A stretch of DNA of 64,000 nt, taken from positions 1 through 64,000 of the forward strand of contig CAWIHF010000030.1 of NCBI GenBank assembly GCA_963835885.1, in the 5' to 3' direction. Both the position numbers and the translations under genes were made by a program. Shown in pieces: positions 1 through 10,410 of the stretch. The notes beneath the pieces were generated by a model that ran no database searches, had not been told where the DNA came from, and was given only the letters and a program-made list of their open reading frames with translations. Every line of letters begins with the position of its first letter. Position 1 is the first letter of the stretch. The DNA comes from Roseiarcus sp963835885 (GTDB taxonomy: Bacteria; Pseudomonadota; Alphaproteobacteria; Rhizobiales; Beijerinckiaceae).

Positions 1-102
1 ACCAGCTGTCGGGGACGGTTCCAGCCGATCATTCGGGTTCCAGTCAATCGGGACCTGCTGTAGCGTCCTTCGCGCTCCTGTTCGGCCCTATCGAGTCTCC
101 CC

Positions 103-1347
<1,245 letters not shown>

Positions 1348-1535
1348 CCGGAGAAGCGGACCGCCTCCCGCCGGCCGGCGAGATTGCCGCTTCGCGACGG
1401 CGGTGATCGTCGTCATCTAAGCCTCAGACAAATTCCACAAATTCTGGGCTCGCGAATTGAACAGTTTGGTCGTCCGGGTCGTTTTCAGGGAGGTCCCCAG
1501 AAAATGAGCGGACACCAAACCAGTGGAGTGTAATT

Positions 1536-2075
1536 ATGAAACGCATGCTTCTCGCTTCGGCCGCCTGCCTGGCCTTGTCATTGCCCGCGATGGCTCTAAC
1601 CAACGGCAGCCAAGCCAATCCGCCTCCCCAGCAGACCCAGAATCAGCAACAAAGCCAGGCGGCAAACCAGCGGTCGACCAATCAGCAGGCGGAGATGATC
1701 AAGCCGTCAACCCTGAACAAGACGCAGATCCGCGACCTGCAGTTGAGTCTCAACAAGGACGGCTACTCAACGGGGCACGTTGATGGAATCTGGGGTCCGG
1801 ACACCAGAGACGCGGTCATCAACTTCCAGAAGGCGAAAAACCTGCCTGGAAAAGGCGAACTGAACCAGCAGACCCTCGCCGACCTTGGGGTCAATCTGAA
1901 TAACCAGTCCCAGGCGACGGCTAATCAGAACGGACAGGCGATCAAGTCAAACGAGCCGAGCCAGGCAAGCCGGACGAAGGAGCCAAACGCCGTCCATCAA
2001 AATAACATGGCCTCCACGTCGAACCACAACGGCTCGATGGGCGCCCAGGGCAGCGCGAAAGCGAAAACGCCCTGA
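1536..2075 (+). CDS. Exported peptidoglycan-binding-domain protein
   Basis: A 179-residue protein with a Sec signal peptide (residues 1 to about 20, cleavage near LPAMA). A Gln/Asn-rich linker follows, then one PG_binding_1-type domain at about residues 59-118 containing DLQLSLNKDGYSTGHVDGIWG and TRDAVINFQ, the typical two half-repeats. The C-terminal 60 residues are again Asn/Gln/Ser-rich and probably disordered. GGAG lies a few bases before the ATG. It is expected in the periplasm attached to murein; no catalytic domain is fused, so its role is structural or unknown. A hairpin at 2128-2150 follows the gene. Confidence 0.8.
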   Translation: MKRMLLASAACLALSLPAMALTNGSQANPPPQQTQNQQQSQAANQRSTNQQAEMIKPSTLNKTQIRDLQLSLNKDGYSTGHVDGIWGPDTRDAVINFQKAKNLPGKGELNQQTLADLGVNLNNQSQATANQNGQAIKSNEPSQASRTKEPNAVHQNNMASTSNHNGSMGAQGSAKAKTP

Positions 2076-2127
2076 GTCGCATCGAACTCGGAGTTTGAGC
2101 CTCAACCGAGATTCGATCTCGTTGAAC

Positions 2128-2150
2128 AGGGCCGGCCGATCGCCGGCCCT
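2128..2150. terminator. Bidirectional hairpin between convergent genes
   Basis: AGGGCCGGC and GCCGGCCCT form a perfect 9-bp stem around a 5-base loop, placed between the convergent peptidoglycan-binding gene and fumC. There is no T-run, so it is a likely rather than certain terminator. Confidence 0.55.
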
Positions 2151-2185
2151 GACCGTCCGTAAGCCACGAGCGCTGACAATTTCTC

Positions 2186-3589
2186 TCATTCCGTCGCAGC
2201 GGAAGGCTCGATCATCTTCCTGGGATCGACCAGGCGGTCGAACTCCGCCTCGGTGACGAAGCCGAGTTGCAGCGCCGCTTCTTTCAGGGTGAGGTCGCGG
2301 TCCATGGCGGTGTGCGCGATTTCGGCGGCCTTCTCGTAGCCGATGACCGGCGACAGCGCCGTGACGAGCATCAGCGACCGCCCCACATACTCACTGATCC
2401 TTTTCCGGTTGGGCTTCGTTCCCTCGACCAGGAACCTGCGGAAATTGGTGCAGCCGTCGGTCATCAGCGTGATGGATTGCGTCACGTTGTGAATCATCAG
2501 CGGCTTGTAGACGTTCATCTCCAGCTGTCCCCCGGCGCCGCCGAAGCCCACCGCCACGTCGTTCGCCATCACCTGGACGGCGATCATGGTCAGCGCCTCG
2601 GCCTGGGTCGGGTTCACTTTTCCCGGCATGATCGAGGAGCCGGGCTCGTTGGCCGGGATCTCGAGTTCGGCGAGGCCCGCCCGCGGCCCGCACGACATGA
2701 GCCTTATGTCGTTGGCGATCTTGTAGAGCGACACGGCCAGCGTGCGCAGCGCGCCCGACAGATTGACGAGCGCGTCATGGGCGCCCTGGACCGCGAACTT
2801 GTTCGGCGCGGTGACGAACGGCAGCCCGGTGAGCCTGGCGACCTCGGCCGCCGCCGCCTCGGCGAAGTCCGGCGCGGCGTTGATGCCGGTGCCGACCGCC
2901 GTGCCGCCGAGCGCCAGGCGATACACCCCGGGCAGGGCCAATTCGATCCGCTCGACGTCATCGGCCAGCAAGGCGGCATAGCCCGACCATTCCTGGCCGA
3001 GCGTGAGCGGCGTTGCGTCCTGCAGGTGCGTCCGGCCGATCTTGACGATGTCCTTCCACTCCTCGGCCTTGGCCGCGATCGAATCGTGCAGCGCCTGCAC
3101 GGCCGGGATCAGCCGTCGCTTCACGCCGAGCGCCGCGGCGATGTTCATCGCCGAGGGAAACGTATCGTTCGACGACTGCCCCATGTTGACGTGATGGTTG
3201 GGATGGACCGGCGACTTGCCGCCGAGCCGGGTCCCGGCGAGCTGGGAGGCGCGATTGGAGATCACCTCGTTGACGTTCATGTTGAACTGCGTCCCGCTGC
3301 CCGTCATCCAGACATGCAGCGGAAACATGTCGTCGTGCCGGCCGGCGATGATTTCGTCGCAGGCCTCGAGGATGAGCTCGAAAGCCTGGTCGGAGAGGCG
3401 GCCGCCGGAATGGTTGGCGATCGCCGCGGCTTTCTTGACGATCGCGTAGGCTTCGATCATCTCCCGCGGCATCAGCTCCTGGCCGATGCTGAAATATTCC
3501 AGCGAACGCTGAGTCTGCGCCCCCCAGAGCTTGTCGGCCGGGACCCTGACCTCGCCGTGGCTGTCGGTTTCGATCCGGAAGTCTTCCAT
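2186..3589 (-). CDS. fumC: Fumarate hydratase class II
   Basis: Iron-independent fumarase, converting fumarate to malate in the TCA cycle as a cytosolic tetramer. At 467 residues it has the standard length. GRTHLQDATP at 186-195 carries the catalytic-site histidine, and the fumarase/aspartase signature GSSIMPGKVN at 317-326 carries the catalytic serine loop. The start is the ATG at 3589 (product begins MEDFRIETD); the open frame runs on upstream to 3832, but that extension is Cys/Arg-rich and unlike any fumarase N terminus. Convergent with the exported protein before it and divergent from the pyruvate-kinase-like gene. Confidence 0.96.
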   Translation of the reverse strand: MEDFRIETDSHGEVRVPADKLWGAQTQRSLEYFSIGQELMPREMIEAYAIVKKAAAIANHSGGRLSDQAFELILEACDEIIAGRHDDMFPLHVWMTGSGTQFNMNVNEVISNRASQLAGTRLGGKSPVHPNHHVNMGQSSNDTFPSAMNIAAALGVKRRLIPAVQALHDSIAAKAEEWKDIVKIGRTHLQDATPLTLGQEWSGYAALLADDVERIELALPGVYRLALGGTAVGTGINAAPDFAEAAAAEVARLTGLPFVTAPNKFAVQGAHDALVNLSGALRTLAVSLYKIANDIRLMSCGPRAGLAELEIPANEPGSSIMPGKVNPTQAEALTMIAVQVMANDVAVGFGGAGGQLEMNVYKPLMIHNVTQSITLMTDGCTNFRRFLVEGTKPNRKRISEYVGRSLMLVTALSPVIGYEKAAEIAHTAMDRDLTLKEAALQLGFVTEAEFDRLVDPRKMIEPSAATE

Positions 3590-3910
3590 CCAAAAGACCC
3601 TTTCAGCCGACGTCCCACGCTCTGCGTCTCTAGCCCTCGCGCCGGAACAGTACGACAGGAGCGTGTCTTTGTTCCGGGCGCAAGGAGGGAAAACTTGTCC
3701 GGCATCGGCGAGGATTCCGGTGCAAGGCCGGATCGGCTCGCCGGCGCGGCCAGGACGGCAAAGGCGAACTTCCGCCGCCTCGGCCTGTCGGCGAAGGTTC
3801 GCATATTTTTCGGCCTGTTGCACAGGCGTCATATTTCCGCGTCAAACACCGGCCAAGCGCGGCGAATGCCGATTCCCGTCGGGGGCGTCAGGCGACGCGA
3901 CGAGGCTGCC
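3590..3910. other. Intergenic region between fumC and pyruvate kinase
   Basis: A 321-bp divergent intergenic space that must hold the promoters of fumC and the pyruvate-kinase-like gene. I found no convincing gene, repeat, tRNA or riboswitch in it. Confidence 0.5.
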
Positions 3911-5385
3911 ATGCTTACCAAACCGGCTAAAGACCTCGAGGACCTCAGCGCCCTCCTCTCCGAAGTGGAGGCGCTGCGCGAAGACGTCAAGAAGAACGGG
4001 GCGAAGCTTCGGGCCGAATGGGGCGTCGCGGCCGAGAAGGGCGGCTCGCGGGCGGTGAACCTCTCAGAGTACATCGCGCTGCGCGGCCACGATCTGACCG
4101 ATCTCCAGCTCCGGCTCGCCTCGCGCGGCCTCTCCTCGCTCGGCCGCAGCGAGGCCAAGGTGATTGAGACGCTCGACGCGCTGATCGTGACGCTGCGCCG
4201 TCTGACCGGCGAGGCGAACGTCCCCTACCCCGCTCCGGTTGCTCGCGCCGGCGCCGCCGAGCTCGAGGCCGAATCCGATCGGATTTTCGGCAAACGGCCC
4301 CGGGGGCGCCGCGCGTGCGGGTGATGGCGACGCTGCCGCCCGAGGCTGCGACCCACCCGGAGCTGGTCGACAACCTCATTGCCGCCGGGATGGATTGCGC
4401 CCGCATCAATTGCGCCCATGACGACGCCGAGGCTTGGGGCCGGATGGTCGCGAACGTGCGCGAAGCCGCGTCGCGGCTCGAGCGCCCGTGTAAGATTCTG
4501 ATGGACATCGGCGGCCCGAAATGCCGCATCCAGAAGGTGAAGGCGCCGCCGAAGACCCGTCTCATGCGCGGCGATCGGGTGACGCTGATCGAAGAGGTGA
4601 AAGAGAAGACGAAGGAGCCGATCGCCTTCTCGCTCAACTTCCCCGAACTCGTCGACCAGCTCGCGGTCGGCGCGGAAGTGTTCATCGACGACGGCAAGGC
4701 GGCGGCGCGGGTCGTCGCCAAGAACGCAGGCCGGGCGGAGATCGAGATCTACGCCGCCCGCGAGAAGGGCGTGCGGCTGAAGCCGGGCAAAGGCATCAAT
4801 TTTCCGACCACCGAACTCGACCTGCCGCCGCTGACCTCGAAGGATTTCCGCGATCTCGATTTCATCGCCGAGCACGCCGACCTCGTCGGCTTCTCGTTCG
4901 TGCAGCGGGTCGACGACATCGAGCTTCTGCAGGACCATCTCGTCGCCCGCGCCCCGAAGCGCGAGCCGCATGCGATCGTCTTGAAGATCGAAACGCCGCT
5001 CGCCGTGCGCAACCTGCCGCGCCTCATCCTGCGCTCGGCCGAGCACAATCCGACCGCGGTGATGATCGCCCGCGGGGACCTGGCCGTCGAACTCGGTTTC
5101 GCCCGCCTGACGGAGATGCAGGAGGAAATCCTGTGGCTCTGCGAGGCGGCGCACACGCCGGTGGTCTGGGCGACCCAGGTGCTCGACAATTACGTCCGCG
5201 ACGGCATGGCGAGCCGCGCCGAGATGACCGACGCGGCGATGGCCCAGGGCGCGGAATGCGTGATGCTCAACAAGGGGCCATATCTTGCGGAAGGCGTCGC
5301 CTTCCTGCGCGACGTCCTCTCGCGCATGGACCGCCATTTCGCCAAGAAATTCGTCCGCTTCGGATCGCTGAAGGAGTGGAGCTGA
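3911..5385 (+). CDS. Pyruvate-kinase-like protein, one frame break
   Basis: The first part (3911 to about 4310) encodes an N-terminal extension with LSEYIALRGHDLTDLQ and GLSSLGRSEAKV, a layout I know from alphaproteobacterial proteins with an extra domain before the kinase barrel. The kinase part follows from about 4315 in the next frame, with ARINCAHDD, catalytic-lysine motif KIETPLAVRNLP, ARGDLAVELGF and TQVLDNYVRDGMASRAEMTD. One missing base in the run CCCCGGGGG near 4309 accounts for the break; restored, the protein is about 491 residues. The C-terminal allosteric domain of classical pyruvate kinases is absent. Likely substrates are phosphoenolpyruvate and ADP, but divergence leaves room for another phospho-transfer role. 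Confidence 0.8.
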
Positions 5386-5435
5386 GGAGGAGCGGTCGGG
5401 GGTGAGGCGCTTCAGCCGGGGCCTCGAGCGGAGCC

Positions 5436-5620
5436 GAATTCCCTGCCTGCAGGGAAAAATGCAGGGAAAATCTCGATTTTCGGCCCATTTACGGGAAACC
5501 CGCACCGAAAAGCGCAACGATTCGTGGCAGTTCCACCAAAATTCCCTACGCGCCCGAACAGGGAATTATTTAGCCGAGCAGGGAATTCAAATTCCCTGAT
5601 CGCCCGAAAGCAGGGATATC
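5436..5620. repeat. CAGGGAA-type intergenic repeat, copy 1
   Basis: A cluster of short units in both orientations: AATTCCCTG near 5438 and 5591, CAGGGAA near 5450, 5462, 5559 and 5579. The stretch ACAGGGAATTATTT-GCC-GAGCAGGGAA at about 5558-5585 is recognisably related to ACAGGG-ATTATTTGCC-CAGGGAA at about 31766-31795. Similar AT-rich spacers with CAGGGAATT occur in other Hyphomicrobiales as I recall; not verified here. Confidence 0.55.
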
Positions 5621-5763
5621 TCGCGCAATTCCGGGCCGCCTGTTCGACGCATTCCGCGCGCGGCCGCCCGAAAACTTCGGAAGAGCCGAATAGGCGCGAT
5701 TTCGTTCTTCAAGATCGCAAGATCGGGCAAAAAAGCCGTATGAATCGAGCCGGAGGCGGCGTC

Positions 5764-6186
5764 ATGACAAAAGGACGCGTTCCTGCCGAAAAACTTCAAC
5801 TGAAGCGGGCGCTTCGCCTGACCAACCGGGCTCAGCGAAGCATCGAGGAACTGGAACGGGCGCTGGCGATCGACCCGAACTTGCCTGCAGCGCGGGCGCT
5901 GATTGGCTCGGCGGTTGTATATATGGGCAGGGCGCAGGAAGCCGAAGGTCATGTCCTGGAACCCTTGCGCCTGAGCCCCCGCGACGCGATGGTCTTCGAT
6001 TGGTTCCTGATTGCGGGCGTCGCGAAGGCGTTCCTTGGCGAATTTGCCGAAGCCCTGGCCTAGCTCGGAAAATCGATCGACGCCAACCGGAACCGGCCCG
6101 TGACGTTCTTCCTTTTCGCCGCCTGCCTTGCGCATCTGGGCCGGCTCGACGAGGCGCGTCGGGAGGTGAAGGCCGGCCCGCTGTAG
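5764..6186 (+). pseudogene. C-terminal relic of a TPR-containing protein
   Basis: A fragment encoding tetratricopeptide-like helices: ELERALAIDPNLPAARALIG, then EAHVLE-type and AGVAKAFLGEFAEALA. A TAG at 6061-6063 interrupts the frame. Reading through it, the frame continues with LGKSIDANRNRP and LAHLGRLDEARREV, which is exactly the next repeat expected in the family (the TAG replaces a tryptophan codon in the usual W-LRRSIEANRN motif). The frame ends at 6186 where a second relic begins on the other strand. It resembles the C-terminal part of adenylate-cyclase/TPR proteins; no N-terminal domain is present. Nonfunctional. Confidence 0.65.
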
Positions 6187-6311
6187 GGCATGGTCTGCCC
6201 GATCTTGATTTCGGTGTCGGTGACGCCGGGCGCATTCTCGGCGTAGGCCGGCCAAGCGCGGGTCGCAAGAGCCGCGGCCGCCGCGCCGCCGGATCGTTCG
6301 CGCGGTGACAA
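6177..6311 (-). pseudogene. N-terminal relic of an ABC substrate-binding protein
   Basis: On the minus strand a short frame reads AENAPGVTDTEIKIGQTMPY then SGPA, the mature N terminus of branched-chain-amino-acid-type periplasmic binding proteins, preceded by a decayed signal peptide. Similarity stops at about 6177, exactly where the TPR relic on the plus strand ends. Only about 45 codons remain, so it cannot be functional. Confidence 0.6.
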
Positions 6312-6472
6312 AGCGCGTGCGTAAAGCCGGCTCAGGCCCTTTCGGGCATGGACCGTGCTTCTGCGAGTTCGCTTGGGATCGCTGAATGATTGAGCCGAAG
6401 CTGGGCTTGACGAACGCCTGACCTACCGATTAGCTACTTTAGCTAAGCTGTCGTATTGGTGGGATCTCCTTC

Positions 6473-6709
6473 ATGCAAAAAGTGACGGTACACGTCGCCA
6501 AGACCCAGCTTTCCCGGCTGATCGAAGCGGCGTTGGCGGGAGAGGACGTCGTCATTGCGAAAGGCGAGAAACCCGTCGTCCGGCTTGTTCCCATCCCACA
6601 AGGCAAGTTCAGGTTCGGCGTCCTCGAGCCCGGCGCGCTTGGCGACGGCCCCGACTTCTTCGCCCCATTGGACGAGGAAGAGCTTGCCGCGTGGGAGGGA
6701 GACTCCTGA
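6473..6709 (+). CDS. vapB: Phd/YefM-type antitoxin of a VapBC pair
   Basis: A 78-residue protein starting MQKVTVHVAKTQLSRLIEAA, the pattern of the prevent-host-death antitoxin N-terminal DNA-binding domain, followed by GEDVVIAKGEKPVVRLVP, the second conserved block. The C-terminal part is acidic (FFAPLDEEELAAWEGD), as expected for the segment that wraps the toxin. It overlaps the PIN-domain gene downstream by 19 bases, so the two are probably translated together and autoregulated from the promoter just upstream. Confidence 0.85.
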   Translation: MQKVTVHVAKTQLSRLIEAALAGEDVVIAKGEKPVVRLVPIPQGKFRFGVLEPGALGDGPDFFAPLDEEELAAWEGDS

Positions 6710-7089
6710 CCTCGCTCCTGCTCGACACGCACGTCTGGGCGTGGTCGTTGACCAACGACCGGCGCATTTCGGACCGCGCCCGCCGGGAGATTGTGGACGC
6801 GGACGCGATCTATGTCAGCGCGATTTCGTTCTTCGAGATCGCGCAAAAAGTGCGCCTGGGAAAATGGCCGGAAATGTCGCCCCACATGGATCGATTGCCC
6901 GAGCTCTTGGAAAGCCAGCGCGCAGTCTCGACGTCGCTCGAGGCGGCGGACTGCCTGTCGGCGGGCGTCATGGATTGGCCGCATCGCGATCCATTTGATC
7001 GACTCCTGGCGGCGACCGCGTTGCGCCGCCGCATACCGATCGTCTCCGCCGACCCGGTCTTCGACGGTTTGGTCGCGCGAATTTGGTAA
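6691..7089 (+). CDS. vapC: PIN-domain toxin (VapC family)
   Basis: A 132-residue PIN ribonuclease. Acidic residues that should hold Mg2+ are visible: D12 in LLLDTHVWAW, E49 in ISFFEIAQK, D100 and D103 in HRDPFDRLLAA, and D121. The start is a GTG at 6691 inside the antitoxin gene; the antitoxin stop is at 6707-6709. VapC toxins cleave specific RNAs, often initiator tRNA or rRNA, when the antitoxin is degraded; the target here cannot be told. The pair sits between gene relics and a metabolic gene, a typical acquired position. Confidence 0.85.
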   Translation: MGGRLLTSLLLDTHVWAWSLTNDRRISDRARREIVDADAIYVSAISFFEIAQKVRLGKWPEMSPHMDRLPELLESQRAVSTSLEAADCLSAGVMDWPHRDPFDRLLAATALRRRIPIVSADPVFDGLVARIW

Positions 7090-7148
7090 CGTTCGAGCAT
7101 TCGAACCGACAGCCAAGAACTGCCGCCCGAGCGCAGCGGAAGGAACCC

Positions 7149-8783
7149 ATGTCGGCTGAAGCCCTTCTCGCGAGCGATTTCGCCGCTTTGCCGGACCTGA
7201 TCCGGGCCCATGCGGCCGACCGTCCGGGCCATGTCGCGCTCATCGAGGGCGACGCCCAACTCGACACCGCCGGCCTCGCCGCGCTGATGGATCGCATCGC
7301 CTTCGCGCTCCAGCGCGACGGTGTGCGCAGCGGCGACGCGGTCGCCATCTGCGCCCGCAACTCGATCGCTTACGCCGCCGCCTTCTGCGGCATCCTGGCG
7401 ACCGGCGCCGTAGTCGCGCTCCTTGCGCCTTCCTCGGCGCCGGCGAGCCTCACGATGATGCTCGCGGACAGCGGCGCGAAAGTGTTTTTGCTCGACGGCG
7501 AGACCGGGCGCGCCCTGAAGGAATCCGGGCATGAACCGCAGGGCAGGCGCGTCGCGCTCGACGACAGCGAGGTCGGCCAGCCTTTCTCGCAATGGATAGG
7601 TCCGGCCGGCGCGAAGCCCAAGGACGTTTCAATTCACCCCGACCACCCCTTCGACATCATCTATTCCTCAGGCACGACCGGCGCGCCGAAAGGCATCGTC
7701 CAGCCGCATTCCATGCGGTGGGGACAGTTCAAGCGGTTTTCCTACAAGGGGGCGGTGACGATCGTGTCGACGCCGCTCTATTCGAATACGACGCTCGTCG
7801 TCTTCCTTCCGACACTGGCGCACGGGGGGACGGCGGTGCTGATGGCCAAATTCGACGCCGGGCAGTTCCTGCGCCTCTCGCAGGAGCGCCGCGCCACGCA
7901 CGCGATGCTCGTTCCGGTGCAATATCGCCGGATCATGGAGCGCCCGGATTTCGGCCAATACGATCTCTCGAGCTACGTCCTGAAGCTCTCGACCAGCGCG
8001 CCCTTCCCCGCCACGCTGAAGGCCGACGTGCTGAGGCGTTGGCCGGGCGGCCTTGTCGAGGTCTACGGGATGACGGAAGGCGGCGGGGCGACGATGCTGG
8101 TCGCCCATCAGTTTCCGCTCAAGCTGCACACCGTCGGCCAGCCGATGCCGGGCCACGACATTCGCATCATCGACGAGGAAGGCCGCGAGGTCGAGAGGGG
8201 GCGGGTCGGCGAGGTCGTCGGCCGGTCGCCGGCGATGATGACGGGATATCACAACCAGCCGAAGAAGACGCTCGAGGCCGAGTGGCGCGACGCCGAAGGG
8301 CGCCGCTTCATCCGGACCGGCGATATCGGCCGCTTCGACGAGGACGGATTTTTGATCCTGCTCGACCGCAGCAAGGACGTCATCATCTCCGGCGGCTTCA
8401 ACATCTATCCCTCCGACATCGAGGCGGAGATCGTGCGTCATGGAGCGGTGCTTGAGGCCGCGGTGATCGGCGTCCCCTCCGAGAGGTGGGGCGAGACGCC
8501 GGCCGCATTCGTGGTCCTTCGGCAGGGCGCGAAGGTCGACGGGCCGGCGCTGATGGACTGGGTCAATGCGAGGCTCGGCAAGACCCAGCGGCTCTCGACC
8601 CTCACGATCGTCGACAGCCTGCGGCGGAGCGCGATCGGCAAGGTCCTCAAGCGCGAATTGCGCGAGCTTCTTCACGCTCGCGTCGAAGAGCGTCCCCCGT
8701 CGACAGCATCCCGTCAGCCCCGCGAAAGCGGGAATCCATCCGCCGGGCCGGACGCTTCTGGACCCCCGCATTCGCGGGGGTGA
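7149..8783 (+). CDS. AMP-dependent acyl-CoA synthetase/ligase
   Basis: ANL-superfamily enzyme that activates a carboxylic acid as acyl-AMP and then as CoA thioester. Motifs in order: YSSGTTGAPKGI (phosphate loop), YGMTEGGG, the RTGDIGRFDEDGFLILLDRSKD hinge region split around DRSKDVIISGGFN, and RSAIGKVLK with the catalytic lysine near the C terminus. Start ATG at 7149 with AAGGA just before it. The last roughly 25 residues derive from a repeat (8711-8783) that has replaced the native C terminus. The substrate is not evident; the overall look is of the long/medium-chain fatty-acid or benzoate-type ligases. Confidence 0.85.
   Translation: MSAEALLASDFAALPDLIRAHAADRPGHVALIEGDAQLDTAGLAALMDRIAFALQRDGVRSGDAVAICARNSIAYAAAFCGILATGAVVALLAPSSAPASLTMMLADSGAKVFLLDGETGRALKESGHEPQGRRVALDDSEVGQPFSQWIGPAGAKPKDVSIHPDHPFDIIYSSGTTGAPKGIVQPHSMRWGQFKRFSYKGAVTIVSTPLYSNTTLVVFLPTLAHGGTAVLMAKFDAGQFLRLSQERRATHAMLVPVQYRRIMERPDFGQYDLSSYVLKLSTSAPFPATLKADVLRRWPGGLVEVYGMTEGGGATMLVAHQFPLKLHTVGQPMPGHDIRIIDEEGREVERGRVGEVVGRSPAMMTGYHNQPKKTLEAEWRDAEGRRFIRTGDIGRFDEDGFLILLDRSKDVIISGGFNIYPSDIEAEIVRHGAVLEAAVIGVPSERWGETPAAFVVLRQGAKVDGPALMDWVNARLGKTQRLSTLTIVDSLRRSAIGKVLKRELRELLHARVEERPPSTASRQPRESGNPSAGPDASGPPHSRG
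8711..8783. repeat. REP-like palindromic element
   Basis: CCCCGCGAAAGCGGG and CCCCCGCATTCGCGGGGGTGAC form long inverted arms around a GC-rich centre. This is the widespread Hyphomicrobiales/alphaproteobacterial palindrome often written GTCATCCCCGCGAAAGCGGG. It overlaps the 3' end of the acyl-CoA synthetase gene and may also serve as terminator between it and the convergent metY. Confidence 0.7.
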
Positions 8784-8798
8784 CAAAGAAGCGCGATG

Positions 8799-10085
8799 CT
8801 ACGCCGCCGCTTTCAGCGCCTGATCGAGGTCGGCGAGAATATCGTCGATGTGCTCGATCCCGATCGACAGGCGCACATAGTTTTCCGACACGCCGGTCGC
8901 GAGTTGTTCCTCGGGGCTGAGCTGCGAATGGGTGGTGGTCGCCGGATGGATGGCGAGCGAGCGCGCGTCGCCGATGTTGGCGACGTGATAGAAGAGCTTC
9001 AGCGCGTCGATGAACTTTCGTCCCGCCTCCTTGCCGCCCTTGAGCTCGAAGCCGACCAGGCCGCCCTGCCCGCCCTTGAGATATTTTTCGGCGCGCTCTT
9101 TGGCGACTCCGGTCTGATAGGACGGATGGATCACTTTGGTGATCTCCGGGCGCTTGCCCAACCACGCCGCGACGGCCGCCGCATTGGCGCAATGGCGCTC
9201 CATGCGCAGCGGCAGCGTCTCGATCCCCTGCAGGGTGAGGAAGGCGTTGAACGGCGACATCGCAGAGCCGAGGTCGCGCAGCAGCGTCACCCGCGCCTTG
9301 ATGATGTAGGCGATCGGCCCCAAGGGCTTCACCGCCTCGCTCCAGACCGCCCCGTGATAGCTGGGGTCAGGCGTGTTCAGCGCCGGCTGGCGCTCCTTGT
9401 GCTCGTCCCAGGGAAATGTCCCGCTGTCGACCAGGAGACCGCCGATCGAGGTGCCGTGGCCGCCGAGATATTTGGTCGACGAATAGACGATGACGGCTGC
9501 TCCGTGGTCGAACGGCCGAGTCAGCAGCGGCGCCGCGGTATTGTCCATGACGAGCGGAATGCCGAATGAACGGCCGATCGCCGCCACTTCCGCGATCGGA
9601 AAGGCGATCAGCTTCGGGTTGGGCAGCGTCTCGGCATAATAGACGCGGGTGCGTGCGTCGGTCGCCTTGCGGAAATTCTCCGGATCGGTCGGATCGACGA
9701 AACGGACCTCGATCCCCTGGTCCTTCATCGTGTTGGCGAACAGGTTCCAGGTGCCGCCGTAAAGGTCGGTCGAGGAGACGACGTTGTCGCCGGCCCTCGC
9801 CAGGTTCTGGATCGCGAAAGCCGAGGCCGCCTGTCCGCTCGCCAGCGCCAGCGCAGCGACGCCTCCCTCGAGTGCGGCGACGCGCTTCTCGAGCACGTCG
9901 TTGGTCGGGTTCATGATGCGGGTGTAGATGTTGCCGAACTCTTTCAGCGCGAACAGGTTCGCCGCGTGCTCGGCGCTCTGAAACTGATAGGAGGTCGTCT
10001 GATAGATCGGCACCGCGACCGAGCCGGTCGCCGGGTCGGCGCGCCAGCCCGCGTGAAGCGCCAGCGTTTCAGGCTTGTGAGACAT
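8799..10085 (-). CDS. metY: O-acetylhomoserine sulfhydrylase
   Basis: PLP enzyme of the Cys/Met metabolism family that makes homocysteine from O-acetylhomoserine and sulfide, in the cytosol. The 428-residue length matches MetY rather than the about 390-residue MetB/MetC. The PLP-binding lysine is K205 in YSSTKYLGGHG; substrate and PLP contacts such as YTRIMNPTND and SGQAASAFA are present. A GGGAAG ribosome site precedes the ATG at 10085. Upstream I looked for a SAM-II riboswitch, common before this gene, and did not see its conserved pseudoknot sequence. Confidence 0.92.
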   Translation of the reverse strand: MSHKPETLALHAGWRADPATGSVAVPIYQTTSYQFQSAEHAANLFALKEFGNIYTRIMNPTNDVLEKRVAALEGGVAALALASGQAASAFAIQNLARAGDNVVSSTDLYGGTWNLFANTMKDQGIEVRFVDPTDPENFRKATDARTRVYYAETLPNPKLIAFPIAEVAAIGRSFGIPLVMDNTAAPLLTRPFDHGAAVIVYSSTKYLGGHGTSIGGLLVDSGTFPWDEHKERQPALNTPDPSYHGAVWSEAVKPLGPIAYIIKARVTLLRDLGSAMSPFNAFLTLQGIETLPLRMERHCANAAAVAAWLGKRPEITKVIHPSYQTGVAKERAEKYLKGGQGGLVGFELKGGKEAGRKFIDALKLFYHVANIGDARSLAIHPATTTHSQLSPEEQLATGVSENYVRLSIGIEHIDDILADLDQALKAAA

Positions 10086-10410
10086 GGTTTCTTCCCTGGT
10101 TTGTGGTTTGCGTCCGCCGTCTTCGAAGCCCGCGGGTCAACGCGACGAGTGGGGCGTTTTCTTTAAGACAGTCTCATATTGTTACTTACATCGTATCCTA
10201 AACACGCTCGGTGGAATGGCTGGACCATAGCGCCCCGCCTGCGCGTCTGCAAGGCAGAGGCTGCGACCCAATCTGGGCGGCCATCCCTCATTCCCTTCGT
10301 GTTGCAAGCCGGCGGGCATTCGGTCCAATTTCTTTGTGACTCCTCTCGTCCCGGCGCGATAGGGTCTCATCGCAAAATTCGAGCGGCCGCGGCGATCGAT
10401 GGAGACGTTC
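10086..10410. other. Intergenic region upstream of metY and the DUF1003 gene
   Basis: A 325-bp divergent spacer. It has an AT-rich patch near 10165-10205 that probably holds the metY promoter. No gene, repeat or recognisable riboswitch was seen. Confidence 0.45.

Noticed and set aside
3590..3832. N-terminal extension of fumC
   Set aside because: No fumarase has it, composition is unlike the protein, and the ATG at 3589 gives the normal length.
10086..10200. SAM-II riboswitch before metY
   Set aside because: The conserved SAM-II core and pseudoknot sequences are not present in the leader.
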